54,289 bases of DNA from positions 1-54,289 of the forward strand of contig NW_026970881.1 of the NCBI RefSeq assembly GCF_963678635.1, read 5' to 3'. The position numbers and the translations under genes were made by a program. Source of the stretch: Symsagittifera roscoffensis. Its lineage: Eukaryota; Xenacoelomorpha; Acoela; Convolutidae. This document shows positions 30,868 to 42,400 of the stretch, in pieces. The notes beneath the pieces were generated by a model. It was not told where the DNA came from. It saw nothing but the letters and a program-made list of their open reading frames with translations, and searched no databases. Within the stretch, counting starts at the first letter, position 1. Each line of letters starts with the position of its first letter.

Positions 30868-32067
30868 ATGTCATCTTCAACCGAAGACCAAGAACCGTTC
30901 GCTACGACGAACCGCAAGTCCGATTCGAGTCAAGCCGACACTGAATACAGCACGGGAGACCCGAGATCAAGATACGATTCACACATGATTATAAAGCGAC
31001 GAGAGGTGAAACGCGAGTCCAAACTAGTAATAGCGGGACTCGGTACAAAACGAGTTTCGAAAACGTCTGAGTCGGGTTTTGATGACGGCCAGTCTATACG
31101 AACCGGATCCCCGACTGGCTCAACGTTATCGGGGTTTTTCCCAGCTCGCAGTAAGAAATCAAACGAGAAAATAGACAAAAAGTGGCTGGAAATTATGGCC
31201 AACTCTCAAAACCGACATGATGTTACGGCTCAGAAACTTTTGAACAAAAAGTTTAACATTTATCAGCAGCGGAGCAACACGCCTTCTGTTCGCAAATTCA
31301 ACAGCGAGCGTAAAATTCAGAGAGTAAATGACCCGAAGTCGAGTTTCGGCTCTGAAGTTCTTTCGCTTCCAAAGCGAGAAAACTCGTTGTTGCGAAGTTA
31401 CTCCGAGAGCGATATTTCACAAGTGCCAACAATCAACTCTTCAGTGCCCGAGGCCTCAGAAACCGACATTCGAGTTACGGAATCTGAGATGTCTGGAACT
31501 GATTCTGACAAACATACAGCCAGCTTGGAAATGACTGGAAGTAGCCAAGAACATCAAAAAGGGCGAACTGGGAGTTCGCATTTATCTGCTGGATCAGTTG
31601 ACATACAAATTACAGGACACACGATTGACGGGCCCAGCACCCAAACTATTGTCCAGAACGACAACGGTGGAAACAGCGATTCGGTTCATACAAATGGTGG
31701 GCAAACTAGCATCCGGGTAAATTATGAAGATTGTTCCAAAACGAGGACTGTTGATCCTGCAACTGGTCAAATCATTATAAATATTGTAACTCCTGCCAGT
31801 CGTTACGGCGACTCAAACGTGCAGTTTAAAGATTCTCCGGGAGCTGCACCTGGTGCTCAGAACGAGGCGTCTCGTATCGAAGAAACGAAAACAAATGACA
31901 CTTCGGTTATTTCTGTGCCTCCGCGAGCCAATCAACAAGCAGCTGGACAGTTCGTTTCGACGAACGAAGGAATTCCGCTCATTAAGCCTAAAAAGAAGAA
32001 AAGAGGCTGTCGGTGTTGTTTCTGCTGCACGTGTAGGTGTGGTGTTTCAGATGACGAGGATTTCTGA
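30868..32067 (+). CDS. Unknown 399-residue protein with basic Cys-rich tail
   Basis: Intact intronless frame starting MSSSTEDQEPFATTNRKSD. Ser, Thr, Glu and Asp are abundant and the chain is probably disordered up to residue about 375. The C-terminus is distinctive: KPKKKKRGCRCCFCCTCRCG, then SDDEDF. A lysine cluster followed by eight cysteines suggests palmitoylation and attachment to the inner face of a membrane; this is inferred from composition. A poly(A) signal AATAAA follows at 32189-32194. GC content and codon use differ from the retroelements, supporting a host gene. The real gene may have further exons upstream. Not recognised. Confidence 0.75.
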   Translation: MSSSTEDQEPFATTNRKSDSSQADTEYSTGDPRSRYDSHMIIKRREVKRESKLVIAGLGTKRVSKTSESGFDDGQSIRTGSPTGSTLSGFFPARSKKSNEKIDKKWLEIMANSQNRHDVTAQKLLNKKFNIYQQRSNTPSVRKFNSERKIQRVNDPKSSFGSEVLSLPKRENSLLRSYSESDISQVPTINSSVPEASETDIRVTESEMSGTDSDKHTASLEMTGSSQEHQKGRTGSSHLSAGSVDIQITGHTIDGPSTQTIVQNDNGGNSDSVHTNGGQTSIRVNYEDCSKTRTVDPATGQIIINIVTPASRYGDSNVQFKDSPGAAPGAQNEASRIEETKTNDTSVISVPPRANQQAAGQFVSTNEGIPLIKPKKKKRGCRCCFCCTCRCGVSDDEDF

Positions 32068-32188
32068 GCACAAGTGTCGTTTCTTCAAAACAAGTTGAGA
32101 AAAGACTAAAGAAAAGATGGGAAATGATTTTGGTTTGACTTTGTAGATTTTCGAATTTTTTCAAGCTACCTGAAAACCACATTTTTAA

Positions 32189-32194
32189 AATAAA
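32189..32194 (+). terminator. Poly(A) signal for the 30868 gene
   Basis: AATAAA about 120 bp after the stop codon. Confidence 0.5.
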
Positions 32195-32227
32195 ATTGAT
32201 CTTTTTGAAGCAGTCGTACTTTATCCT

Positions 32228-32458
32228 TTATCGTCGTTGGTTTTGTCCGAATTGTATACGAATAAATCCCTCACGATAGAAATACTGAATTATTGAAGTC
32301 ATATTGTAGAGAGTATCCGAAAACTTAAAGAGTGCAAAATCGCCTTGAATATTACACATTTCAAGGAGTGAAATTAGTTGACTGAGGAACTCAGAGACAT
32401 TTACAGAGATTCTTGATTTCTTGCAGATGATCAGTTTTGCGGCTTTTAAGGACAAACG
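32228..32458 (-). CDS. Probable last exon of a host gene, - strand
   Basis: Open from a candidate acceptor TTTTGTGCCCAG (AG 32459-32460) to TAA at 32228. It encodes about 76 residues with protein-like composition, such as VSEFLSQLISLLEMCN and MTSIIQYFYREGFIRIQF. It converges on the 30868 gene. Element 2 starts 45 bp upstream at 32503, in the same orientation, so it probably inserted into this gene's last intron. Not recognised, and upstream exons would lie beyond element 2, outside the window. Confidence 0.5.
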   Translation of the reverse strand, partial: RLSLKAAKLIICKKSRISVNVSEFLSQLISLLEMCNIQGDFALFKFSDTLYNMTSIIQYFYREGFIRIQFGQNQRR

Positions 32459-32502
32459 CTGGGCACAAAAATTTGGTTGCCGAGAGATTTGAAGGAACGA
32501 AC

Positions 32503-32918
32503 TGAGTTAGGACCGAGGTGGTTAACTCATAGAGTAATTTCGGATAGGGTACACCGTCTGCTCGTCACGCTATCTTATTTTCGGCCGGATAGATTCGTGC
32601 AACTTCTTAGTCTAATACCGATCCTAATCTTACTCTTATACTATCTAGTCTCAGGGTGTTTAACTAGTCTCTGCTAGGCTCAATAGATCTAGGGTATACT
32701 GGTTTATTGCGGCTGCTGAAGTCTTCTTGGAGAGTCAACTAATTTCTAAGTTAAATTCAAATCTCTCTGGTGCTGAAATTACAAGTAATTCCAGCACTTA
32801 CAAATAAGTGGGTTGTTAGTTAGATGGATCATGATTGGTTAATATTAAATACTTTACAGTGGTAAAATATCTAATTTATCCAATCATAAAATGTAGTTTA
32901 GATCAGGTTCCACCCATC
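32503..32918 (-). repeat. Element 2 3' LTR (resolved part)
   Basis: 416 bp shared with 45987-46402 and 53825-54240 (one difference seen, CGTCACGC versus CGTCCCGC). On the - strand it ends ...ACTCA and contains AATAAA at 32701-32706. The LTR must continue to the right of 32918 as the rest of U3, but with no intact partner in the window its outer boundary cannot be fixed. Confidence 0.85.
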
Positions 32919-34495
32919 CGGGTTTTACAGAGTTTTTTAGAATAGTCTTTCTGCAATTCAAAAGATGGATGATATTGGTATTTGGCGAACATCATATTTC
33001 GTCTGGGTTCTCTTGTTAGAGAAGTTCCAGATTCAATCGTTGTGTCTTCTCATGTCAACGACTGGGTTTTCGCAACAAACTCAAATCTGATTTCAGAATG
33101 GTTTGCTATGACAGGTTTTTTCGTTTCATGTAGAGAACTTCTTTGTGTTTGACCTTGTCTGGGAATGGCGTGGAGATTGTGCGTGGAGGGGATGCCTGGT
33201 TACTCGGATCTGTACGTATACTTGAACATCGAGGTGGTCATTGTTCTAGTTCAATGAAGTCCTTTTCTGCGAAGTCAAGTCGTACTCTAAATCCTTTGAG
33301 TTGTGATTGTGTGCGGCATATTGATTGTGGTTGGCCATTCTTTTTCGAGTGTAGTGGGGTCATTTTGTCTTTGGATGTTCGTCTTTGGTGTTGTATGCTG
33401 ATCTATATACTGCAAGATATAATTTACATTTTATAAAATTTTTATTAGTTTAGTGTTTTAGTTATGATTTTGGTTAGTTGTTTTCACAAAAGCTTTCTGT
33501 TTTAGTTCAGTTATTTTGAAGAGTTACTCACCCTTGAGTACCTCTTATTAAAAATAGGAGTGTGGTCACAAAGCGTGGATGTAGCGCGGTGGGTTAGGCC
33601 GGCTATAGAGCATGCTCAGGACGTCCTCTCTGGTGGGTTAGGCCAGGAGTGGGAGTATGCTTTCGTGCGGTTTCTGTGAGAGGTCCTGTTATGTGATAAC
33701 GTTTTATGTTGGGTTTATTGTGGTTTTTCTTATGTTTCGTTGGTTGTGTCCTTTTTTCAAAAATCAAATTGTTTTTGGTATGGGTTTGTCTTTCGACTTT
33801 TTTGTGTTTTATTATTTCTTTCTTAGACTTTATAATAGTCTTCAAAAGAATAAATTATCCAGTTTTAAGCTGGGTTAATCCGGTTTGGATACCGTTGGTT
33901 TCCTTTTCTTAGTCATGCTGTTATTCTATGTGTTGTGGTGTTTAGTAAGCTGCATTGGTTAGTTTTGTTTAGTATATAATTCCTTTCCAACCGGGTTAAA
34001 GGAAAGTTTGAAACTTGTTATCGTGTGTTAGAGTTGTTGAGTGTGAAAGCTTGAAACTGAAATTCATTATTTAAACAATTCTTCGTGGGCGAGCTGTGCG
34101 AGTTTGGATAGAATTCTTGTGCGAGTGAATGAAAATATCAAAAGGTTAGTACTGCATTTGCGTTTTATTAATTTACTACATAGAATTTCAAATTTATTGC
34201 TTGTTTTGGGGAAAAATTAAGTTACAAATTTTCATCATTATTAGAATTACTGCTTTTAGGGAAATAATTTATAAATTAATTTTTTACATTTGTATGAATT
34301 TTATTTAATTTAGCTGGTGCAAAAGATTATTAGAGTTTGGGACAATTTGAAGAAGTTTTCTATTTTTTATTGTTCTTTTGTGTATTTTGCAGATGATCGT
34401 GAGATGAAGACTAAAAATCTAAATAAAACATGGATAAAGAATGGTTAGTGTTTTATTTTAAATTTATTAGTATATGTATAAATTATACTTACCTG
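32919..34495 (-). other. Element 2 U3 remainder and 3' untranslated region
   Basis: No coding sequence. A 12-bp direct repeat GTGGGTTAGGCC occurs near 33588 and 33630. The polypurine tract that would mark the U3 start was not identified. Confidence 0.4.
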
Positions 34496-36303
34496 TTAGT
34501 CGTCGGGGAAAAAACCGTGGGGGAAGATGTCGTGGATTATGTCGGAATTTGTTAGTAACTTTGCTAGTATGCGAATGATGTTTTTAGTTTGAAGCAGTGG
34601 CCAAAGCAATTGAAGTGCTTTAATGGTTTTTAGTTCTTCAGTGCCAACTGCAAAATCATAAGGTGTGTTTTGGATGAGATTATATAATTTGTGGTTATAT
34701 TTAGTGTTGTGGATGAATTCTAATATGGGGATTTCTATAGGTTGAACAAATTCATGTGGGACAAGGAAGGGTCTGGATTCTTCTGCGTTGAAGGTCTTTG
34801 TGATGGGACAAAAAATATACATTTGGGTTATGGGATCATAATTGCGAAGAATACCGTGAAGGTTAGTATCTTTGATGCAATATGTGAAGTTAAGAAAAAT
34901 GGTGATGTGTATTTAGAGTTAATAAATTGAAAACGATGGTGTGGTTGTCTTGATGGAGTGTGTAGGTCAAAGTGATTTTGTATAAAGCGGTAATATGTAT
35001 ATGTGTGGGTTTGTTTAGTGCGTAACATAATGTCATGTGAGCAGTGCAAATCTCGTTCATGTGGTGCAAGGAAATGAAAGGTTAGTGAAAATAATTGAAA
35101 TCTTTCTTTAAAACTTTCGTAAGCTTGTGTGTCGGTTAGTGCTTCAGAAATGATGTGGTCAAATTTGCGATCAAATATATTGAGTGTAAAAACATATGGT
35201 GTTTTGATGAAAAATTTTTCTGTGATTTGTGGGTTAGCGAAGCGATCATCATCTAAAAATTGGTCTTGGTTAGTTCGGATGATGGTATGATCGTAATATT
35301 CTAGCGTATATTCGTTAGCTCGGGGTGCAGTGTATGTTTTTAGTGATTTTTTATATCCGATATAAGTAAATTGTCTATGTGTTAGTGGTGTAGTGAGTCG
35401 ATATAGCATATCTTGATTTCGTTCTATATCGATGTGAGTATTAGATAAAGGTAGGCAAAGGGGGTTAGTAAAATGATAATATGATGTCCAATGAAGTGTA
35501 GGCATTAAAACTTGTTCATCTACAAAGCTACGTGTATCGTTAGTATCTGTAGGGGTGTTCAAAGTATACTGTGGAAATGAAGGTAAGGTGATTGCTAAAA
35601 ATTCTTTCGTGTTAGTGTGATTTGGATGATTAATATATTCACGGGCTGTTCCTGGTTTTGTTGGAAATGGATGGTTTGGGAATTTTCTTTTGAAAGTGCG
35701 GTAAGCTCTATTAGTGCTAATTGATGATTCGGTGGATGTGGATGATGGTGCTAATGATGCGGTATAAGCTGAAGAGGGTGTAGGGGTAGGTGGGTTTGAT
35801 GATTCTATTGTGGATGAAATCTGATTTATAGTGGGGTTTTCAAGGTGGAAGGGTTGTTGTTGTAAGGTGATAAAATTATCTAGTTCTTGGGAGATTTGGG
35901 GGGTGTCTGGAGAATTGGATGATCGATCTGAATGAAGTGAAGAGTAGGTTGGGGTAACTTGTGAAGCATAGGAGGGTGTAGAGATGGATGGGAGTGGGTT
36001 ATATGGTGGGATTGGTTGAAAAGGGGGTTTCGAAAAAACTGAGGGATTGGTTTGAAAATTATTGGATGGAGATGGTTCAGAGTCTGCAAATTCGTCAGGG
36101 GTTTCAATATCTGGGTTATTGAGTTGTGAGATGGAGTATAAAACTGAGATGTGTGAATTAGTGTCTGAAGTCATGCCTGATGTTATATTATTGGTTGGGA
36201 AATCGGGTGGTGGGAAAGCAAAAAGTGGAATTATTGTAATTGGAGTGTTGAGGTTGGTTGGGTGTGAATTTGAGCGGTGTAAGGATCCAAGTTGTCGGCT
36301 CAT
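34496..36303 (-). pseudogene. Element 2 accessory ORF downstream of env
   Basis: The ATG at 36303 overlaps the env stop as ATGA, and a splice-acceptor-like ATTTTTTTAG ends six bases before it. The 491-codon frame has a Ser/Pro/Thr-rich N-terminal 220 residues, then a more ordered region rich in aromatic residues and histidine (for example TLHWTSYYHFTNPLCL). It stops at 34828. A second frame, open from 34912 to 34496, continues with similar composition (LLWPLLQTKNIIRILAKLL), so one frameshift between about 34912 and 34831 probably broke a protein of about 600 residues. No similarity to the accessory protein of element 1 is obvious, and the function is unknown. Confidence 0.6.
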
Positions 36304-38282
36304 CGTGGGCTAAAAAAATTATTATTTTGAGACTGAAAAGCGGTGGTATGGGGTTGTTCTATGATTTGTTCATATGTATTTTCATCTAATGAATGGTGTG
36401 TCAGTATATGTTGAATGGGACTTTGTGATATAGTTGGTCTAAAATTTGGATTATTTGTTATTGCTAAATTTCGAAAAATTCGTGGGACTAGTGATAATGG
36501 ATGGTTATGTGGCAGTGGTGGTAACTGTGGTGCTGTAGGCGTAATGTCTACATTGTTATGTTCTTCGTCGTATGTGTTCTGTCTTGTTGCTATTTTTGTG
36601 TTGTATTCCTTTATTTGTGCATCTAAAAGAGTTTTGTTTATTGACGATGAAAAAATTCCAAAAAATCCTGCAAATAGTATGCGTGCTACACTTGCTTGTC
36701 TGTTTACTTGTGTGTGTATAGCGCATGTATTATAGATTCCTTTTAAAAGCGAAAAAAGAAATCCTATAAAGTTAAACATTGCGTATAAAATAGTCAATTT
36801 TTCTAAGATGTAGTAGGGCCATCCTAGAAAATCGAGAATTTCATTTTTTAGTGTAACAAAGCTAAAAATATTTATAGGTGAAATATCTTGTGGTCGGTAT
36901 TTTTCACCGTTTAGATATATATAGTCTTTAATGTCTTTAAAATATCCGCTATAATCTTGTGTATAAATATCTGCAAATCCTGCGGTTTCGGCAAGTTTGC
37001 GTAAGTTTTGGTCAATTGATTGTCTTTGTATAGTGTCCATTTGTGTTAATAATTCTTGGAATTGTTGTGTTCTAATGTGATGTTGGATATCGGATTTTGA
37101 ATATATTCCAATTGATTGTAGGTCAATATTTGGCTTTCGAGCAATAGCTCTAATGCTTTCAGGTGAAAATTTTTTGAGTGATTGCATTAATGTGGGATAT
37201 GGGGTAAGAAGGTAATATTTATCTTCATCAGGGTTCAGTTGTACTACATTGTGGCTATTTTCTGATCCACATGGGACTGCGGTATCCCAGAAATAGGTTC
37301 TTCGTGAAAGTGTGTCAACGAAATGTACTTTGTTCTTATAAAAGATAGGGATTCTTTTATAGCATCGTTTGTCTTCAAAAACATATAGTGGTGATACTTT
37401 TTTGGTACAGGTATAAAATCATAAAATGTTTCCTTCATAATCTAAAAAATTTGATCTATTTCCTGATAGTAAATATCCTGCGTAGGGTATTTTTAATACT
37501 GCTAGTGCAAGTGATTGTAGGATTTGTGTCCTTTCTAATTCGCATAGCTGGTGAAGTGTTTCTAATTCAGATAGTGACATTTCTTGAAAAATTCGGCTAA
37601 TTGTGTAGTCTAATTTCATATCTAGGTGAATATCATAGTGGATGTTACCGAAATATGTACTATTCATTAATGATAATTCTTGTAAACGTGTGCTTCTAGT
37701 GTCATGGGGCTTTAGATGTCCACCAGGTTGATTTTTACTTTTTTGAAAATCAACTGATATATATGATGTTCCTTCGTTTATAGGGTGACTTGTGGCATAT
37801 GGGTCGATTTTTACTTTTCCAGTCGTCATGTCGAATCCTTTTTCGTATTCAACTAATATCTCGGAGTAATGTGTTTTGTCAAGTGGATTTCTGTATTTAC
37901 ATGCAAGTTCTGTTTCTTGATATATTTGAAAACGTGTCAATTTATTTTCTATATTGTGTATGTTTCTAAAATTAGAACTTTGTCTTCGTGATGGATGGAC
38001 TTGTTCATATGGAATTGATTGTATGAAATATTTTTCGTGAAATTTTATCATACGAGCGTGTATTTTTGCTACTTGAAATGTTGTACATGTGTCTTCGGGG
38101 AACCAAACAATTGTTGCTTGTGTTCGTGTTGTAGGGTCACAATAGCCTTGGTCGTTTTTACAAGGTAATCTAATTCCTTGATAGATCATTGTGTTGTCTG
38201 ATAAATCGCGTGTGAGTTGTATTTTTTCGAGTTGTATTTTCCAATCAAAAAACATGATTTCTTGATATCCTTTATTTTTTGT
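36300..38282 (-). pseudogene. env: Element 2 env-like glycoprotein, C-terminal two thirds
   Basis: In frame with RNase H. The signal peptide and N-terminal region seen in element 1 are missing. The remaining part begins near an LPCKNDQGYCD segment, equivalent to LPVSTNGCE in element 1. It shares the acidic CELER motif, YAGYLLSGNRSNFL, and a membrane segment (YILEKLTILYAMFNFIGFLF) with a Pro/His-rich tail. A TGA at 37419-37421 interrupts it where element 1 has tryptophan or a similar residue; the frame then stays open to 36300. The cysteine pattern matches element 1, so both elements carry the same glycoprotein family. Confidence 0.75.
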
Positions 38283-39449
38283 GTCTGGTAATGCAAGATT
38301 TTTTCCTGCTGTCCAAACTATATGTAAGTTTGGGAATTTCATTAGAATTAGTTGAAATCTATAAACTCGGTGATTTGGATTAGATTTTTGTGTAAAGAGA
38401 AAAATGATTGGTTTGTGATCTGTGAAAAGAACTGTAGGATGTTTTGATCCAAGTATCAGAAATTCATATTCTGTTAGTGTATATATTATAGCTGTACACT
38501 CTCTCATTAGAGTTGAGAGTCGTAACTCTGCTTGAGTGAATAATCGAGAATTTGCTGATATAAGATTCATTTTGTTTGTGCCATTGTGTGATTGTAATAA
38601 TGCTGCGCCGATGCCAAAATTCGAAGCATCGCACATTGCATAGAATGGTTGATTTGGATCTGGAATTGTATTCGAAATTTGTTCAGTTAGGAGTTTTTTA
38701 ATTTCTTCAAATTGTGCTGGATGTTCTGTGTTCCATTCAAAATTTTTTTGTTGTCTAAGTATATTATAAAATGGTCTTAGGTATAATTGCATTTTATAGA
38801 CATATTTACTTAAAAAATTTAACATTCCAAGGAATTCTTGGATTTTCTTTTTGTTTGTTGGTGGTTGGAATTTTTGAATAGCATCAATGCGTGATTTTAA
38901 TGGGGTGATTGTTTTTCTTTCTATATGATGTCCTAAGAATTTAACTCGTGTTAAAAAGAAGTGTGATTTATCGGGGGCGGCCTTCAGATTTTCGTTCTGA
39001 AGAATTTTGTGATAGTGTTCTAAAACATTGAACATTTCTTCTTTTGTCTGTGATTGCATAAAAACATCGTCTAAATAAGTGATTGCGTTTTTCTTGAGTA
39101 TTAGTGGTCTAAAAATTTTGCTCATAAAAGCTGAAAATGCTGCTGGTCCTATGGATATTCCATAGAATAGGCGGTTGAATTCATATTGCTGATTTCCAAT
39201 AACAAATTGTGTTAAGCGTCGCGATTGTTCATCTAGTGGCATTTGATTATATGCACTATTCATATCTGCGGTTGTAAAGTATTTTCCGTTTATTTTTGTT
39301 AAAATAACTTGTATTGGTTCAATAGGCCAATTGCATTTTGATTCGTCTATTAGTGAATTAAGGTATCTAGCGTCTAGAACTATTTTTAATGATTCTCCTT
39401 TTGCTAGGATGATAACAGGGTTGATAAATGTGTTACCCTTTGGTTGTTC
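38283..39449 (-). pseudogene. pol: Element 2 reverse transcriptase and truncated RNase H, fused to env
   Basis: RT continues in frame after TAA 39450. Motifs: NPVIILAKGE, VLDARYLNS, TADMNSAYNQMPL, FNRLFYGISIGPAAF, AITYLDDVFMQ (catalytic), AAPDKSHFF, FLGHHIE. RNase H has D in YAMCDASNFGIG, E in RECTAII and D in FTDHKPIIFL. At NLALPD (38283) the normal 'LLSR' continuation is replaced directly by env-like sequence in the same frame. Thus the RNase H tail, the whole integrase and the first part of env are deleted with the frame kept. Confidence 0.88.
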
Positions 39450-42400
39450 TTATTTGTTTACCGGTGAGATTATATTGTATTGTTCTAAAATATCAAGTAG
39501 TCTGTTCACTTTATCGTGTAAATGAATTGGTACTTTACTTGCTCTTTGTTTTTTGAAAACTGCGTCAGGTTTTAATGGGAGATGTAGTGATGAACTGATT
39601 TTGCCAACATCAAATTTAGATGTTGCATAGACTGATGAATATTTTATTAGCTGTTTGGCTAATTTATCAAATTCGTCTTGTGTTATTTGTGAATGTTGAA
39701 AGTTAAACATTGTTAAAAACTTCTGTTGAGTCTCTGTGTAGTTACTTATGTTGAATGTAGGTTTGAAATATGGATTTTTTGTGAAATAATCTGTATTTCT
39801 TTTTTCATTACTTATTATATTATTTATGGATAATTCTTCATTAAGAATTGTAGATTGACAAATATCTAATAATTGGAGTATATTATTTACGCGGTATGCT
39901 TTTTCATGTATTGGTGATATCGTAGCGTTGGTTTCGCAATAGCCTAAAAGTCCTAAAGGCAATGTTACTTGATAGGGTGTATTGTTGTATACATGTAGAG
40001 AAATAATATCTGAATTCGAGTTTTTCAAATATTTTATGGATGAAATTGTGATTTTGAAAAATTTATGGATAGGTTTGAATTCAAAATCTGACATATAGAG
40101 TTGTTGTTTGTTTTGTTTTTTATCATATTGGTGAACTTGTTTTATTGAAAAATTATATATGTTTCCTGATAGTGGTTTCAGGTGTTTTCTTTGTTGATTA
40201 TATATCGGATAAAATTTTGAAAAGAATGGTGGTTGTTTATTTAATCTTTGAAAAAATGTTAGGGATGTGTCTTTAGTTTTTGTGTATTTATCTTTGATTA
40301 GTATTTTACTATTCAAAATGTTGATTGTTGGTATATATTTAGAGATAAATGGTATTCCAATGATATTTCGTTCAATATCAGTGATATGGAATATTTGTTT
40401 AAATGGTTTATTTAAAATTTTATTTTGTTCTATTGTTCTTGTGGGGAGAAGAAATAATTGAATTTTTCCATAGTTTACTAATGTTGATCCTTGTGCTGTT
40501 GCTAGTTTACTGGATGTTTCAAGGGGCGTTAGCTTTGGGTGTAGTGATTTTATCTCATTCCATGTGGGAATGTTTATTATGTTTGATTCTGCTCCTGAAT
40601 CGATTAAAAAATCAATTTCAAGATCTGGTGGTTGAAATTCTTTGCTTCTTGGACTTTCTAAAAGAAATGGTATTGTCCAAATTTTTTCTTTGGGTTGTTC
40701 TTTTTGTATTTTTTGATAGGTGTGATTTGTATTCAAGCATTTTGTTTTATTATTTTCATTGGATTGATTTGTAGTGTTAATTTCGTTAGTTTCTTGTGCC
40801 GTTTGTGTAGAATGGATGGGTTCAATATAATAATTGTGAAGGAGTTCTAATTGATTTTCGTATATATGTGATGAAAAAGGTTGTTCATATATAATAGGTT
40901 CGTAGTCATTTTCGATTGCTATCATATTTATGGAGGTAGTGTTTTCTGTATCACTTTCTGAATCTGATGATTCACAGTTTATTTGATTCAGTTGTAGCTC
41001 GTTATTTCCTGTGTCATCAATACCTGGGGGGTCTGATGTTGTTTCTGGGTTTGATTGTACTTGATTAATATTTCTTTGATGTTTAGGTGTACTACTTCTG
41101 TGGCGATTGTTAGAATTATTATAATGGTTATTACTCCTGTGTGGTGATTGGGAATAATTTCTATAACGATTATTATAACTTGAATGTCGATTTTGTGAAT
41201 TATTTCGTGATCTGTTTTGATAATTATTGTTTGGTCTGTTATAGTTTGATCTATTATATGAGTTATTCCTTGATCGATTGTTCGGGTAATTCTGGTTTCG
41301 GTTGTTTGAATAACTTCTATTCCGATTATTGGAGTAGTTTCTATTTCTATTGTATGATGAGTTTCGTGATTGATTGTTTGGATAGTAATTATTTCTTGAT
41401 TGGGAATTAGATCTAGAAACAAATTGTGTTGTATTTGAATTTGATCTGGAGTAGTTATTTCGACTATTTGGTCTATTGTAATGATTTTGTGACGAATTTT
41501 GTGTATTTCTTCGTTCTGGTGATCTTCCTCTATAACTTGAGTTATATGGTGATTGATTTCTCGTGTAGTTGGTATTGTTCGGGAGTGGTTTTCCTGAACT
41601 GTTGTTGCTGTATACATTTTTGTTCGGTAGATTTTGATCTTTCTTCATGTATTGATAGAATGATTTATTCGGTTCTTTATATTTTTGAGGTTTGTTTTGA
41701 TTGTCCTGTTGTTTTTGTCTACATTCAGAAATACTATGTCCGTATCGTCGGCAATAATTACACCATTTTTTGAAAGATGGTTTGCCTTTAAAGTTTGGGT
41801 GTTTTTCATAAATATTGAGTATTTCAGTGATTTTTTCAACGAGGTCTGTATCTAAATCCTGTATATTATTGATATTTGTGGTATTTGTTTCAATTCGATT
41901 AACATATTGTAATTTCAGATTTTCTGTTTCTTCAAGTTTCATTGTGATTTCCGCTTGCTCTAGCTTGTCTACTAGTTTTCGAAAATCTAAATCGGGCTCT
42001 CGAACTGAGGAGGGATGGGATGCTCTCTTTTTTATTGCTATTTTCCTTAATTGAGGTGTTAAGGTCATCATTAAGATTTCTGTCATTTTTGTGTTTTTAT
42101 AATCGTGTGTATTTAATGAATATGCTTTTCGAACTAGTGTTTCGATACGTACTGCTAATTGTTTGATGGTTTCATTTGGTAATCTGCGAATTTCATTACA
42201 TAAAACTCTTTGTTGTTGTTTATTTCTTTCGGAGTCAAACATTTTTGAAAATTCTTGTGTAAATCTCTTCCAATTTGATTTTATTTCTATAGGCAATACT
42301 GAAAACCATTTTTGGGCTGCGCCGTCTAGGGTTGTCTGTATCAACGCTGTGCGTCGATGTATCCAGTTTTGATGTAGTGGCGTATTAATTGGTTCAGGTC

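Noticed and set aside
33588-33660. CRISPR-like or satellite array
   Set aside because: Only two copies of a 12-bp motif; no array.
40988-41617. 209-codon ORF overlapping the Asn/Arg-rich part of element 2 gag (repeated at 48826-49455)
   Set aside because: It is a frame shadow of a low-complexity NR-rich stretch: the +1 reading gives Ile/Thr/His-rich sequence. No start context or independent support.
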